This document shows, piece by piece, positions 48,058 to 60,240 of a stretch of 64,000 bases of DNA (its first letter is position 1; every line of letters begins with the position of its first letter). Under the pieces are notes generated by a model, which was not told where the DNA came from, did not search any database, and was given only the letters and a program-made list of their open reading frames with translations. The position numbers and the translations under genes are program-made. This stretch comes from Paguma larvata (taxonomy: Eukaryota > Chordata > Mammalia > Carnivora > Viverridae), in NCBI GenBank assembly GCA_030068075.1, contig CM057842.1, forward strand, positions 40,510,659-40,574,658. The letters run 5' to 3'.

Positions 48058-48305
48058 GTGGTATAGTGGAAAGAAAGCTTTGAGCTTCTTTCCAAGAATA
48101 AGCCAGACCAACTGGATTAACATCCTGACTCATATGTTCAACAGCTGGGTGATCACAGGTGGATATTTCAACTCTCTGAACCCAATTTCCTTCTCTTTGG
48201 AGGAAGATAATAAATGCCTGCTTTACAGGAATGGGTGAGACAAATTAAAAAGGAATTTACAGTGTCTGGCATAAGGTGGGGGCTAAGTAAATGATAGTTA
48301 TTATC
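48058..48305 (+). mobile_element. MIR relic, forward, near full length
   Basis: Spans the whole MIR plan: gtggtatagtggaaagaaag, taacatcctgactcatatgt, agctgggtgatcacaggtgg and gtctggcataaggtgggggc. Confidence 0.85.
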
Positions 48306-48544
48306 TGTCTGATGAGGGGCTGAATGGATCTTGTGATTCTTTCAAGCCCCTAGACCTTTTATCATTTCATGGATCTTTGTGAGTTAAAATTGTTGAATAT
48401 GTGCATATGCACTACAATTATATAGCACATACTTATATCTTTTTATCTTTAGTAAGACTGTTCTTCTTTTGCTGTTTTCACTGGTTTATTTCAAAAAGAA
48501 AGAAAGAAAAGAATGATTGGGACACATTAAAACAATTGCCATGA

Positions 48545-48757
48545 GGGACGCCTGGTTGGCTCAGTCTTTAAAGTATCCGACTCTAGCTCAGGTCATGATC
48601 TCCTGGTTCATGGCCTCGAGCCCCGTGTCGGGCTCTTTGAGGGCAGCTCAGAGCCTGGAGCCTGCTGTAGATCCTGTGTGTGTGTGTCTCTCTCTACCTC
48701 TCCCCTACTCTCTCTCTCTTTCTGTCTCAAAAATAAATAAACTTAAGAAAAAAAAAC
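48545..48757 (+). mobile_element. CAN-SINE, forward
   Basis: Head acgcctggttggctcagtct, B-box region gcctcgagccccgtgtcggg, CT linker, tail aataaataaacttaagaaaa. Confidence 0.94.
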
Positions 48758-49675
48758 ATAAAAAGTGAATAAAGAATAAACATTCACTCTACCCTGCCTC
48801 TCAACACTGGAAGGATGCTAATACAATTTGGGAATGACTTTTAAAATCAGAGTGGAAATTAAAGCTCATTGTTGTTTTGATTTTTCTGGTTGATTTCCAA
48901 TTAACTGGAATGATTTTTCCTGAATACTTAATTTTTATCATTTTCTAGATGTGTCAGTTAGGATCCTTCTGATTCCAAGGACTACTTAGAAAGGAATAAA
49001 AAATTAGAAAAATTATGATTTCATGTAAAAGGAAGCTGAGAGGGACAGGCTTCAGGCTTGGTGGAGCAAATAGTTCAAGAGTGCCATCAAAGACTTGGAT
49101 TTTTAACATCTCCCTGTGTTGATTAGATCTTCTGAAGCAGTCCAAGGCATCCCATCCCCAAAAAGGCAAGGTCAAGAAGAAAAAGGGAGATTATCTTTCT
49201 TACCAGCAAGTAGATTTTCACAGAAAACTTCTGAAGTCACATTCACCTGAGCTGAGTCGTATGCCTGTTCTGGAAGCAGTAACTGGGGAGGGCCATAGAA
49301 GTACCTTATAACCAACCAAACTTAGACCAGTCTGTGTCTCTGTGGGGGAGGGGTGGTTAAGTTACCAGTACTGTAGCTGTGTCCAGAGGAAAAGAATCAG
49401 GGAATGTATAGTGGAAGGACATCCAACAGTGTCTGATATAATAGGATTCTTTGAATTTATATTTGATACTCTCACCAAAAACATAAAAATAAATAATGCT
49501 TTGTATATTCCAAACCAATATCTGTGGAACATGGATGCCCTAATTATTTGAGAGCATTGTGAAGTATTTAGGACTTTTCTTGGTCTTGTTGTCAATACTG
49601 AGTTGTTTGTTTATTGCTCATTTCTTTTTGTTTCTTTCTTATTTAAAAATAAAATTCACTAAGCTTATCATTTAT
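48758..49675. other. Unique non-coding sequence
   Basis: Frames of up to 77 codons, overlapping on both strands at 49342-49595, are unrecognised. No repeat named. Confidence 0.4.
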
Positions 49676-49873
49676 CTTTTTTTTAATGTTTATTTATTAT
49701 TTTTGAAACAGAGAGAGCAGGAGATGGAGAGGGGCAGAGAGAAGGGAACAGATGATCCGAAGTGGGCTCAGAGCTGACAGCAGCAGCCCGATGTGGGACT
49801 TGAACTCATGAACCACGAGATTATGACCTGAGCCCAAGTCCGACGCTAACAGAGTAAGCCCCCCAGGTGTCCC
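49676..49873 (-). mobile_element. CAN-SINE, reverse
   Basis: Tail TTTTTTTTTAATGTTTATTT, GA linker and a mutated head ending (gtaagccccccaggtgtccc). Confidence 0.92.
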
Positions 49874-50205
49874 TTCAGTAGTACCAGAGGTGCACTTCTA
49901 CAGTAAGTGAGAGCACCTGGAGTCTGGGCTTGGTGACAGTTGATATAAGAAGACATTCCTTTAGGAAGTGTTGCAGAAAGGGCAGCACAGACACAGAAAT
50001 CCACAGAGCAGCCAGGCTCCATGCTTCAGCATCAGATTTAGAGAGTTGTGGTTTCGCTTCATTCCCTGAAATAAGATAGTTAATTATGATTTGGTAGAGT
50101 GTAGACAAGGAAATTACAGTGTGTAGCAGGGATTTGGGTGGGTAGGTTTTTGTCTATCCCCAGGGAGGATTTATATTTTACTTCTGATAAAAACATCAGA
50201 GGTTA

Positions 50206-50421
50206 GGGGCACCTGGGAGGCTCAGTTGGTTAAGGGTTCAACTTGACCTCGGCTCAGGTCACGATCTCGCAGTTTGTGAGATTGAACCCTCCATCGAGCT
50301 CTGCACTAATAGCGTCCAGCCTGCTTGGGATGGTCTCTCTCTCTCTCTCTCTTTGCCTCTCCCTTGCTCACACATATACACTCTTCAAATAAATGAACAA
50401 ACAAATAAATAAATAAGACAT
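50206..50421 (+). mobile_element. CAN-SINE, forward
   Basis: Target-site duplication ATCAGAGGTTA at 50195-50205 and ATCAGAGATTA at 50422-50432. The tail reads AAATAAATAAATAAG. Confidence 0.94.
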
Positions 50422-50894
50422 ATCAGAGATTATTCATTGCTGCATCACTGCTGCCTTTTGCTAGGTTCAGTGTATATGTTGATATTAGACATTTGTTTTC
50501 ACTGCTTTCTAAACTTAATGAACCCATGGCCCTTTTCATCACCGATATTTTACTGTTGAACTGTCAGCTTTTCTTTACATGGTCAGCCAATAAGACAAAA
50601 AGTACATTGAAGCCATTGATGTCTTTGTAAAAAAATCTGGAATTATTCTTGACAATGAAATACTAGGTCTACTGTTGTTATGACAACTCCAGATATCTGA
50701 AATGTAGTGTCGTGATTTTCTTGTGTATTTGAAAGAGGAAAGGAGACATTTATTAAAGCAATTAATGTGGGCTGGGCTCTGTGTTATGCATTTTGAAAAC
50801 AGTTACATAATCCATTGACTATCAGAGTTGGTATCAGACACTGCTAATGGTCCACCGAATGCTCTTCCCTGTTCCCTTTCTAATGAAATCCATG

Positions 50895-51010
50895 TATCCA
50901 GCTAATAGCATTTACTCTCCAGATTCTCTTCCCTCTAAATGACCATGGTGATACAGAGTACTTGCCAGACAATCAGAAATCTGCTAGAAGGTTCTGGAAA
51001 AACTATTGCT
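50895..51010 (+). repeat. Ancient repeat relic, family uncertain
   Basis: Sequence around agaaatctgctagaaggttc and tattgcttttctgatccaag resembles the unnamed old dispersed element also suspected near 1.5 kb. Weak. Confidence 0.3.
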
Positions 51011-51059
51011 TTTCTGATCCAAGCTCTTTCTCTTCTAGCTCCTTTTATATCCTTTTACC

Positions 51060-52560
51060 CTCCCCCATCTGTAATATAATTATCTTGTGTTCTTCTACAT
51101 ACATTTAGAATTATATCAGATAATATCATAACTATTCTTTCAACCATCAAGCATACCATAGGAAACTTAGGAGGAGACCAAAATCTATCGTATATGTCCT
51201 TATTTTCACTGATCATGTTTTTCTTCCTTTGTGGTTCCAAGCTTCATTCTTTTATTGTTCCCTTTGTGTTTAGGAAATTTCCTTTTGCCAGACCTTTGGG
51301 GTAGGTGTGATGGTAACAAATTCTCTTGGCTTTCCTTCATCTGATATGTCTTTATTTCCCCTTCCTTCCTAAAGTATATTTTCACTGGCTACAGGATTCT
51401 GAATTGACAGTTCTTTTCTTTGAAGCCTAGGGGAAAAAAAATTTTCTGTCATACAAGTTTCCTGATCTGAAAGTGTTTTCATTTCCAATTGTTTTCCTCC
51501 TTAAACAAAGGTACCGCCAATTCTGTCTTTCAAGATTCTTTTCTTGCCTTCAGTTTTTAAACATTAATTACATTATTTTGGGGGATGAATTTCTTTGGGC
51601 TTACACCATTCAGCATCTGATCAGCTTCTTGATAGGTTGGATGTCTCTTGCCACATTTGAAAAGTTTTCAGTCATTGTTCCCGTGAGCACTTTTTACATT
51701 TTCCTTTGATTTTCATCTCCTTTTGGTATTTGATGACATGAATGTTCGATGTTAAGTTGTAGTCCAACAGGTTCTTAAGACTGTGTTCATTCTTGTTCAA
51801 TGTGTTTTCTCTCTGTTGTTCAAATCGAGTAATTTCTTTTGCTCATCTTTCAATTCACTGATCTATTCTACTACTCAATTCTACTATTGAGCCCATCCAC
51901 TGAACATTTTATTTGTTATTCTATTCTTCAATTCTAAAATTTCCTTTTGGTTCTTCTTTATAACTTTTATTTCTTTACCAAGGCTTTCTAGTTTTCATTT
52001 ATTTCATTCATGTGTATGATTACTCGCTGAAGCATTTTTATTATGAGAGCTTAAAAATCTTCGATAATTCTAGTATCTCTTCTCCAATTGAGATTGGCAT
52101 TGATTTTTTTTTCATTTAGTTTGAGATCTTCCTAGTTCTTGATATGATGAGAGGTTTTTTTTAAATGGAAACCTGGGCATTTTTATAGTAGAAAACCCTG
52201 GATCTTATTTAAACCTTCTGCTTTAGCTGCTTTCTCTGACATCACTGACATATCCCGGGAGAAGAGGACATCGACCCATTACTGCCAAATGGAGGCAGAA
52301 GTTCAAACTTCCCACTCATTTTCCCAGCATTAATGGAGTAGTGTTCCCTATTACTGCTGGATTGGGATGGGAGATCTGATCTCCCACATGGTCTCCACTG
52401 ACACTGTAGATGCAGGAACCTTATTTTTGGGGATGAAAGTCCCAGCCTCCTAGTTGTCCTTTTTTGACACTACCCAGCAGGTGTGCAGGGAGCTTCATTG
52501 TAGCCTGTGTGGATGGAAGCCAAGGGTCCTCTCTTGACTCTTGCTGTTAGGAATGGGGCC
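51060..52560 (-). mobile_element. Old L1 LINE, reverse, 5' part
   Basis: Reverse L1M-like phrases: attttcactggctacaggat, gaagtgctccatcttgctag and atttccttttggttcttctt. A C/T-rich strand with no intact frame fits a decayed antisense L1 leader and ORF1 region. Limits uncertain. Confidence 0.55.
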
Positions 52561-52954
52561 CCAGGTCTTCTTGTGATGTTTAGCTGGAGTAGAGTGGGGA
52601 TTGTATGAAGTGCTCCATCTTGCTAGGCTCTCCCTTTACTTGAAAAAGCAAAGAAGCTTTTGTTGTTTGTGGTTTTGTTTGTTTTTTGTCTACACCCACC
52701 AGTGTTTCTAGGTTGCCAGCTTCTTCAGCTCTAGGTGTGGTGTATATGAGAAACCCCAAGAAAGTCACAAGAAGGTCATCCCTTGAGTCTTGAAGTCCCT
52801 AGGCAATCTGTATTCTCTCCATCCTTTGGTTTTCCTGCATTTATTTTATTTATAACGCCCATGCTTTTTATTGTACTTAATAGGAGATAGGGAAAAGTAT
52901 TTCTACTCTATATTCCTGAAAGCAGAAATTATTCAAGGATGTACATTTTTAAAA

Positions 52955-53012
52955 AGCATCCCAGGTGATTCTGAAGCAGGTGGCTATGGGCCACACTTTG
53001 AGGAACATATTA
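52955..53012 (+). mobile_element. MER5A-like fragment
   Basis: The end of the element is recognisable: catcccaggtgattctgaag followed by gggccacactttgaggaaca. Confidence 0.65.
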
Positions 53013-53014
53013 TA

Positions 53015-53125
53015 GATCATGGAACTGAGGCCCAGAGAGACTAACCTGAAGACATAGATGTCATATACCCAAGCTGCACAACACAAAGTCTAAACTAGGA
53101 CCCACGTGTCCCAGTTTCCCTTCCA
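53015..53125 (-). mobile_element. MIR relic, reverse
   Basis: aactgaggcccagagagact followed by taaactaggacccacgtgtc matches a degraded reverse MIR. Confidence 0.5.
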
Positions 53126-54049
53126 ATACCATCTCCTCCTTTTGACACTAAATAAAGTTAGTAAGAATACCAAAACAAATAAAAGTACCAATTTTACTGA
53201 TATTTGTACGAAGATCAAATAGTTTTGCCTAAAGGTAATTCATGGACTTAAAGAAAAGTAGAGGCAGAACTTTTCCTAATTCACTTGCCTCCTGCAATCT
53301 ACAGTGTAATTTCTATGGGGGAGGATTCCAGGCAATTGTTCCAAGATGAGGCATTGTCTGCACAGGAGAGAATTGTTCTTGGAAATAAAAGTCTATGCAG
53401 TCTATTGAGGGTGCTGCACACAGCCTGGATAGTCTGACTCACACACAGTGAAGCTTTTCCACTTCTGTTAATACTCATTTGGCAGCTGCCTCTATAATTG
53501 CCTAAGTCAGTTGGTAGACATGAAGGAAATGTTAATGCTCTGCAAATATAGTTATTCATAACTTGGTGTCAATTGTATCATCCTCCATAGAGACAGCTCT
53601 TCAGATGTCACTGGCACTAGGGGCAGGAGGTCTGTATTTAGTCAGCTTTGGGGAGCCCTTGGACTCCCTAAAGGGAAATCTGGAGGGACAGGAAATGGCA
53701 TGAGACTGAAGGCAGCATACAAATACATCTAATGAAATATAGGCATCCTTCAGGGGCTGCCTTTCATTTGACTGGCCCCATGCACAGGTTGTAGCAGATG
53801 GCACTCTCATGGTTTCCATCAATGTGGAAATGTGACGAAGAAGGGGAGGAGAAAAACGGATGAGAAAAATAACACCAATCTGCACAGCTGAAAATAATTA
53901 TGATTACGTAGCTAATGACCCAGGGAATTAGACAAAGCCAAACTCATTGGAACTCAGGCCACATGCAGGCAGATGTCACAACTTAATGACAAAAGACAAA
54001 TTGCTTTATCTCCTACACAGTAACTCATGATGAGGAGTTATGATTCTCT
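53126..54049. other. Unique non-coding sequence
   Basis: Two reverse frames, 53559-53299 (86 codons) and 53885-53601 (94 codons), match no family I recognise. No repeat named. Confidence 0.45.
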
Positions 54050-55299
54050 TTTTTTTTAATTGAAATATAATTGAGATACAATATCTTATTAGTTTCAGGT
54101 GTGCATCATAGGATCATTTTTTTAATATTTTTAAGCATTATGAAATGATCCCCACAATGTCAGTTATCACCTGTCACCATGCAAAGCTATTAAAATATTA
54201 TTGACTATATTCCCTATGCTGCACATTTCATCCCCATGACTTTTTATAACTGGAAGTTTATATTTCTTAATCCCTTTCACCTAGTTTGCCTGCCCCCGAA
54301 ACCCTTGTCGCTGTGGTAACCAACAGTTTATTTCCTGTGCCTGTGAAACCGTTTCTGTTTTATTTTATTTAGTCATTTGTTTTGTTTTTTAGATTCCACA
54401 TTTAAGTGAAACTGTATGGTATGTGTCTTTCCTGGGATGACTTATTTCACTTAACATAAGACCTTCTAAGACCATCAGTGGTGTTACAAATGGCAAGATT
54501 TCATTCTGTTTTATGACTGAGCAATATTTTGTATGCATATATAATATATAAATATTTCATATTCATATATTATAAGTGTATATAATCATTCCTTTATATA
54601 TATCACATATATACATCATATATATCTCACTTCTTCTTTATCCATCCTATGGATGGACACTTGGGTTGCTTCCCTATCTTGGCTATTGTAAATAACATTG
54701 CAGTAAACATAGTGGTGCATAGATCTCTTGCAGTTGGCATTTTCACTTTCTTTGGGTAAACACGCTGAAGTGGAATTGCTTGATCATATGGCCTTCTAGT
54801 TTTAATATTTTGAGGCACCTCCATACTGTTTTCCAGAGTGACTATACCAATATGCATTCCTACACACTGTGTACAAGCGTTCCTTTTTCTCCACATCTTT
54901 GCCAGCACTTGTTATTTTTTGTCCTTTTGATAATAGCCGATCTGACAGGTGTGAAGTGACACTTCATTGTGGCTTTGATTTGCATTTCCCTGATGATTAG
55001 TGATGTCGGACATCTTTTCATCTGCCTGTTGGCCATCTGTATATCGTCTTTAGAAAAAATGTCTGTTCAAATTTTCTGCCCATTTAAGTTTTTTTTTTTT
55101 TTTTTTTTTTTTTAATTTGAGAGGGGAGAGCAAGCTGGGGAGAAGAACAGAGGCAAAGCGAGAGAGAATCTTAAGCAGTCCCCACACTCAGCGCGAAGCC
55201 TGACGCAGGGCTCGATCCCAGGATCCTCGGATCATGACCTAAGCCAAAATCAAAAGTTGGGCACTCAACCAACTGAGCCACCCAGGTGCCCGTGTTTTG

Positions 55300-55331
<32 letters not shown>

Positions 55332-56230
55332 GTTTTTGATACTAAGTTGTGGAAGTTCTTTATATATTTTGTATACTAACCCCTCATCAGATGTACGGTT
55401 TGCAAATATCTTTTCCCATTCAGTAGGTTGCCTTTTTTTTATTGTGTTGTTTCTTTCGCTGTGCAGGTGCTTGTTCGTTTGATATAATCCCATTTGCTTA
55501 TTTTTACCTTTGTTGTCTTTGCTTGAGGAGAATGGTCCAAAAAGTATTGCTAAGACTGATATCAAAGAGCTTACTACCCATGTTTTCTTATTGGAGTTTT
55601 ATGGTTTCTGGTCTTAAACATTCAGATATTTAATCCATTTTGAATTTATTTTTGTAATGGTGTCAAATACTGGTCTAGTTACATTCTTTTGCATGCAGTT
55701 TTCCCAACAGCATTTATTGAAGAGACTGTCTTTCTCTCCACTGTATATTTTTGTTTCTTTGTCATAGATTAATTGATCATATTTGCGTGGGTTTATTTCT
55801 GGACTTTTTATTCTATTCCGTTGATCTATGTGTCTGTTTTAATAGTACTATATTAATATGATTACTGGAGCTTTGTAGTATAGTTTGAAATCACAGAGTG
55901 TGATATGTCCAGCTGTGTTTTTCTTTCTCAAGATTGCTTTGGTTGTTTGCGGTATTTTGTGGTTCCATACAAATTTTAGGATTTTTATCTAGTATGTGAA
56001 AAATCTCATTGCTGTTTTGATGGAAGTTGCATTAAATCTGTAGATTTCTTTGGATAGTATGAGCATTTTAACAATATTAATTCCTCTAATCCATGAGCAT
56101 GGAATATCTTGCCATTTATTTGCATTGTCTTCAGTTTCTTTCATCATGATTTTCTAGTTTTCAGAGTGCAGGTCTTTCAAGGCCTTGGCTAAATTTATAC
56201 CTAAGCATTTTATTCTTTTCGATGCAAAGA
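54050..56230 (-). mobile_element. Old L1 LINE (L1MA/L1MB-like), reverse, 3' half
   Basis: Read on the minus strand it runs from within ORF2 (right end) to the 3' untranslated region (left end). Plus-strand landmarks are tttaattgaaatataattga, gggttgcttccctatcttgg, agatgtacggtttgcaaata and ccttggctaaatttatacct. Many stops and indels, so no active reverse transcriptase. An internal TA-rich stretch lies at 54530-54640 and a SINE at 55088-55292. Confidence 0.92.
55088..55292 (-). mobile_element. CAN-SINE nested in reversed L1
   Basis: Long T-run tail at 55089-55113, linker with gagagagaatcttaagcagt, head ending ctgagccacccaggtgcccg. Followed by a TTTTG-rich run. The L1 resumes on the right at about 55337. 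Confidence 0.93.
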
Positions 56231-57807
56231 AATTATGGTTCCTCTTTCCAAATCCCTATCTTAGAATAAAATCATAAGGAGACCCATGTCATGAGTATCT
56301 GTTGTTTTGAAAGAGAATTTAGGTAGCAACAATTTTGGACTCTTAAAAGAAGTCAAGAAATCTTAGTAAACATTACAATGATATTTATTTTGACCCACAG
56401 GAGTAGTGAGGAGCAACCCACAGGATGTTGGAGACAGCCATTCTGCCACAAAAACATAGATTATGCATTCCTTGGAGGAAAGGGTCAAATCGTACACTTT
56501 TTTTTGTGGTCACTTAAAAGCATTTATGGCGATTCTGCTGTGTATGTGCCCCTGAGTAACAACTTGTATTGGAAAGATGAAAAAGATACTACCCTCCCCC
56601 CACCACCAGAGTTTTGCTCACAGTAGTGTACACTTTGTTAATATTGATTCATGGTGGATGACTGATTGCTATTTCCTATGTATACTCTCCTGAGGTTGCT
56701 AAAATCTTCACTGCCTTCCATTAAAGCTTTGACAGCTTGTATTCAAATGCTGGTGGTTGGAATATTCATTCTTTAATTCACTCATTTATTCAGCAAATCT
56801 CTTTTGAATACCTGTTATGTTCCAGGCAGTGTATTTGGCCCTAGGTTTAAACTGGTGAACACAGTTTTAATATTAATATATCATTATGATTATATGATAT
56901 ATTAAGCTATGATCTGTTTAAAAAATTAATAGATCAGGAAGAATAACAGTCTTATTGTTTAGAAATCATTGGTGGAATTATTGACTATTCAAAAGGTTTG
57001 TGAGAAAGGGATAATAATAGTATGAGTGTCTCAGCTAATGTATTAGCCAGTTAGGGGGACAATGTAAAGCAGATGTCATTAATATTTTGAATCCTAAAAA
57101 TTATGTTTATAAAAAATGCATGTGAGGCACTGATAGCTCAGAAGTTTGGCAATGAAAGACCAAACATTTTAAGTCCATGTAATTGGTTGAAATCCAGCCA
57201 AAATTGATAACAAATGCAACTCTTCCCCATCTGCTGGTTTATGTTAATGAGTTGGTGATCTCATTTAGTTTTCTAGGAGACAGGTGTCTATATTGCTAAA
57301 GCAGCTATTCAGTTGGCACCTAGCCCTAGTCTCAGGCAAAGTCTTGCATCTAGCTGTGGGGTAGGACTCAGCTTACAATATGGTCCTAAGAATCCTAGGA
57401 CAGGAGAGTGAGGCCAAAACTGAAAATCACTGTAGATCTGTATCCAGTGTGTCCGAGAGTTGAACCAGCCATGGCAGATAAGATTCCGATCTGCTGTGTA
57501 TCCCTTCTCTGATTCCCATAGGGTTAAAGGTCTGCAGAGATCTCTGATCGAAATTTTGGTAGAGAAATCAAACCCAAATACCAATACCAAGCCTGATTGG
57601 GTGGTACCTTATTTCCTTCTGGAACTTTCATGATTTTCCAGAAAATAAGAGAATGTGAGTATTAACAACAACAACAAAAAAAAACAACAAAAAAAAAACA
57701 AGCAAACAAACAAAAAACACTCATAAAGATAAAATATCACAGATGGAATATCACAGTTAGGAAAAACCCTAACCTTTAGTATACATGTGTTATTGGTAAA
57801 TAGAGAA
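56231..57807. other. Poorly explained sequence
   Basis: 56765-56870 looks like a reverse L2 end (ctcatttattcagcaaatct; gttccaggcagtgtatttgg). A CAA/A-rich run lies at 57665-57718. A reverse 93-codon frame at 57590-57309 is unrecognised. No gene supported. Confidence 0.45.
57665..57718 (+). repeat. (CAA)n/(CAAAA)n simple repeat
   Basis: ACAACAACAACAAAAAAAAA continuing as CAAA units. It could be an aged retroposon tail, but no source element was recognised to its left. Confidence 0.85.
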
Positions 57808-58032
57808 GTGAATGAGAGTACAGACTATGAAGTTGGAGAAAAGCTTCAATTCAAGTTCTTTCATTGTCACTTATTTGTGTAATTCTGGGAAAGTTACTTC
57901 GCCTTTCTGGTTCTCATTTCTTCCATCCATAAAATGGAAATAATAGAATTACCAAGTTTATAGAAAATCGTTACGAGGATTGAGTTAATGCATATATTTA
58001 GAACAACACCTGGCATATAATAAGTGTTTTGC
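57808..58032 (+). mobile_element. MIR relic, forward, near full length
   Basis: MIR words gagagtacagactatgaagt, tgggaaagttacttcgcctt and acacctggcatataataagt. Confidence 0.82.
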
Positions 58033-58127
58033 ACAAGTTATCCCATAGTCCTGTGTGCCAAGAATTATGCTGATTCCATGAAAAAAAGTCCTCACATTAT
58101 TGAATTCTAGAATCAGGTATTATGTGC

Positions 58128-58310
58128 TGCCACTTTATAGATGAGGACACTAAACTTCAGAATGGTGAATGATAGAGAAGAATTAAGGTGGCTTATTGAG
58201 TTTTTCTAATGCCAAACCAAGATCTTTCTACTATAGTTAGGGGCTTGAGATCACACAGCGAATATGAGGAGAACTAGGATTGTAATTCGAGGTTCCTGTT
58301 TCTCAGTCGA
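58128..58310 (-). mobile_element. MIR relic, reverse, with insertion
   Basis: actttatagatgaggacact, then after a gap gagatcacacagcgaatatg and actaggattgtaattcgagg. The middle is disrupted. Confidence 0.6.
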
Positions 58311-58870
58311 ATATACCTTTCATGCATTATGTGAACCATAATTAGGGAGACACAGTAATTTCCAATTTCTTATTTTGTTAGTACAAAGGAAAAATATGTA
58401 TAATTTAGTAAGGAACTTTTTTTTGTGATTTTTATTGAAAACAGATTAAGGGCCACAAAAACTTAATTCTTAAAGAAATATTAATTGCTACTCTGTAGGA
58501 AGTATGATGTTTAATCCTGGGGTCATTGGGGTAAACAGTACAGGTAAGATAATTCCAGGAAATTTTTTAATGAATTCTAATTACTCAGATTATTTTTTTT
58601 CACCACATTCTTTCACAGTGTTTACCAAATTGAGAAACTGGTTCTGATTCTACTTATAAAGAAAAAAATTATGCTTGCCCATAATAATTTGATAGCAGCT
58701 ATAACCATAATCTGTAAACAGTGATCATCAAGCCTCTTAAAGAATGAGATTGTTTTAATTGTTATTCTATTCGACTTGGCTTATTAAGATTTGTACACGT
58801 TCATGATCCACTCACAAATGAGTGGACTGCCTAGTGGTGCTAGGATGATATCTCCATGGCTTTAAGAGCT

Positions 58871-58911
58871 TCCCAAAGAGGTAGACCATAATAATCCCAA
58901 AGAGGTAGACC
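58871..58911 (+). repeat. Short tandem duplication, 24-base period
   Basis: TCCCAAAGAGGTAGACC occurs perfectly at 58871-58887 and 58895-58911 with a 7-base spacer. Confidence 0.95.
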
Positions 58912-59934
58912 TTTCATTAGAGGTCTGTGAACCAGGGAGGTGGCACACATTGAAGTTCCCACATCATCATTCATACTGATCTGATTAACTCTCCCAGTTT
59001 CATTTCCAGAGTGCAAGGATCAGGAATTTTGGCAACCATCTGGGTAACAGAAGTCCCTCCCCAAGGATCTTGTAAATTTCTGCCCATATGTTCCCTGTAA
59101 AATTGCATTGCCTACAGCTTTCTTCCCACAGCTCATGTCTGCAAAGATGACCAACCAACCAGATCTTGTGACAGGGCCCTTCAGCCTTCCAGGAGTATGC
59201 CAATGTTGTCATTCCTCACTGGGGACATGTACCGGATTTTTATTGATAATGTGAGCACTGAGAATTGTAGCAAAGATATTAGACATGAGAAGATATTGTC
59301 TGACTCTAAACTTACAATGCACAGAGTCATTAAAAAAGGAGTTTGTATCTAAGAGGTATCAAAATGTAGTACCCCTTCTATCTTACAGTACAACACCTGG
59401 GAAGCAACCTTTAGGAACAGAGAGTCTGATATAATTCTCTCCAACTGGGAGAACCTCCAGGGAGAAAAAAGATACAACATTGATTTATTTGGATTATCGT
59501 ACAAATGCCATTTTTTAACAATCCCACACTAAGGCTTGATTCAGGGAATTATGATGATTAAAATGATAGCAATCCTGGCAGGGTTTTCCTTATCTGATTT
59601 CCCTAAATCCCAAGATATCCCTTGGTAGAAATGTCTTATACTTGTCAGCATCTTTCATCAACTGAATAATAAATGAAAGTTTCTCTCTTCTGAACAACTC
59701 AAAAAAGGATGTGCTTAGAGATTCTACATGCTCTCCTTTTCTCTAGTTTTCAGTGTGAGCTAGAATATTTATCTTTCTGCATTCATCAGAAGATATATAT
59801 TTGAAGGATGTTCGATCATGGCAATAAACATTGAATATTTAACTCATTTTTGAGAGTTGAAGGACAAGATATAGACTTCTCTCTGACTAAGAATATTCTA
59901 AAGACTTTATTTACAACCCTGCTACTGAAAGGGA

Positions 59935-60240
59935 GAACCACATAAGCATCAGGTTTATAAGGGGAGAGCCATTAAAATCTGCCTCCTATCCTCGGACAAC
60001 CAGAAACCTAGGAGTAACCAGGTGAGAGGAGGCAAAACTTGACCTTACAACACCTTGATCCCTTGATGAGAAAACATGTCATAAAAACTAGATTGTGTCT
60101 GCTGAAGCTCTCAACCTGTCCTAAACTATTGAAAATTCCCCTCCAGATAGTATCTCACACTACTCTAATAAATACATAGATATAAGATTTTCTCATTGGA
60201 GTTTTGGGTCCCACACCCTTGTGGGGTAGGTGGGGCATAC
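59935..60240 (+). mobile_element. LTR-like sequence, possible ERV
   Basis: ctctaataaatacatagata places a polyadenylation-like AATAAA before attttctcattggagttttg and ggtcccacacccttgtgggg, a plan typical of LTR R/U5. The sequence after 60240 (ggctccattgggtcacgggg) could be retroviral leader. No partner LTR, target duplication or retroviral frame was identified. Confidence 0.4.
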
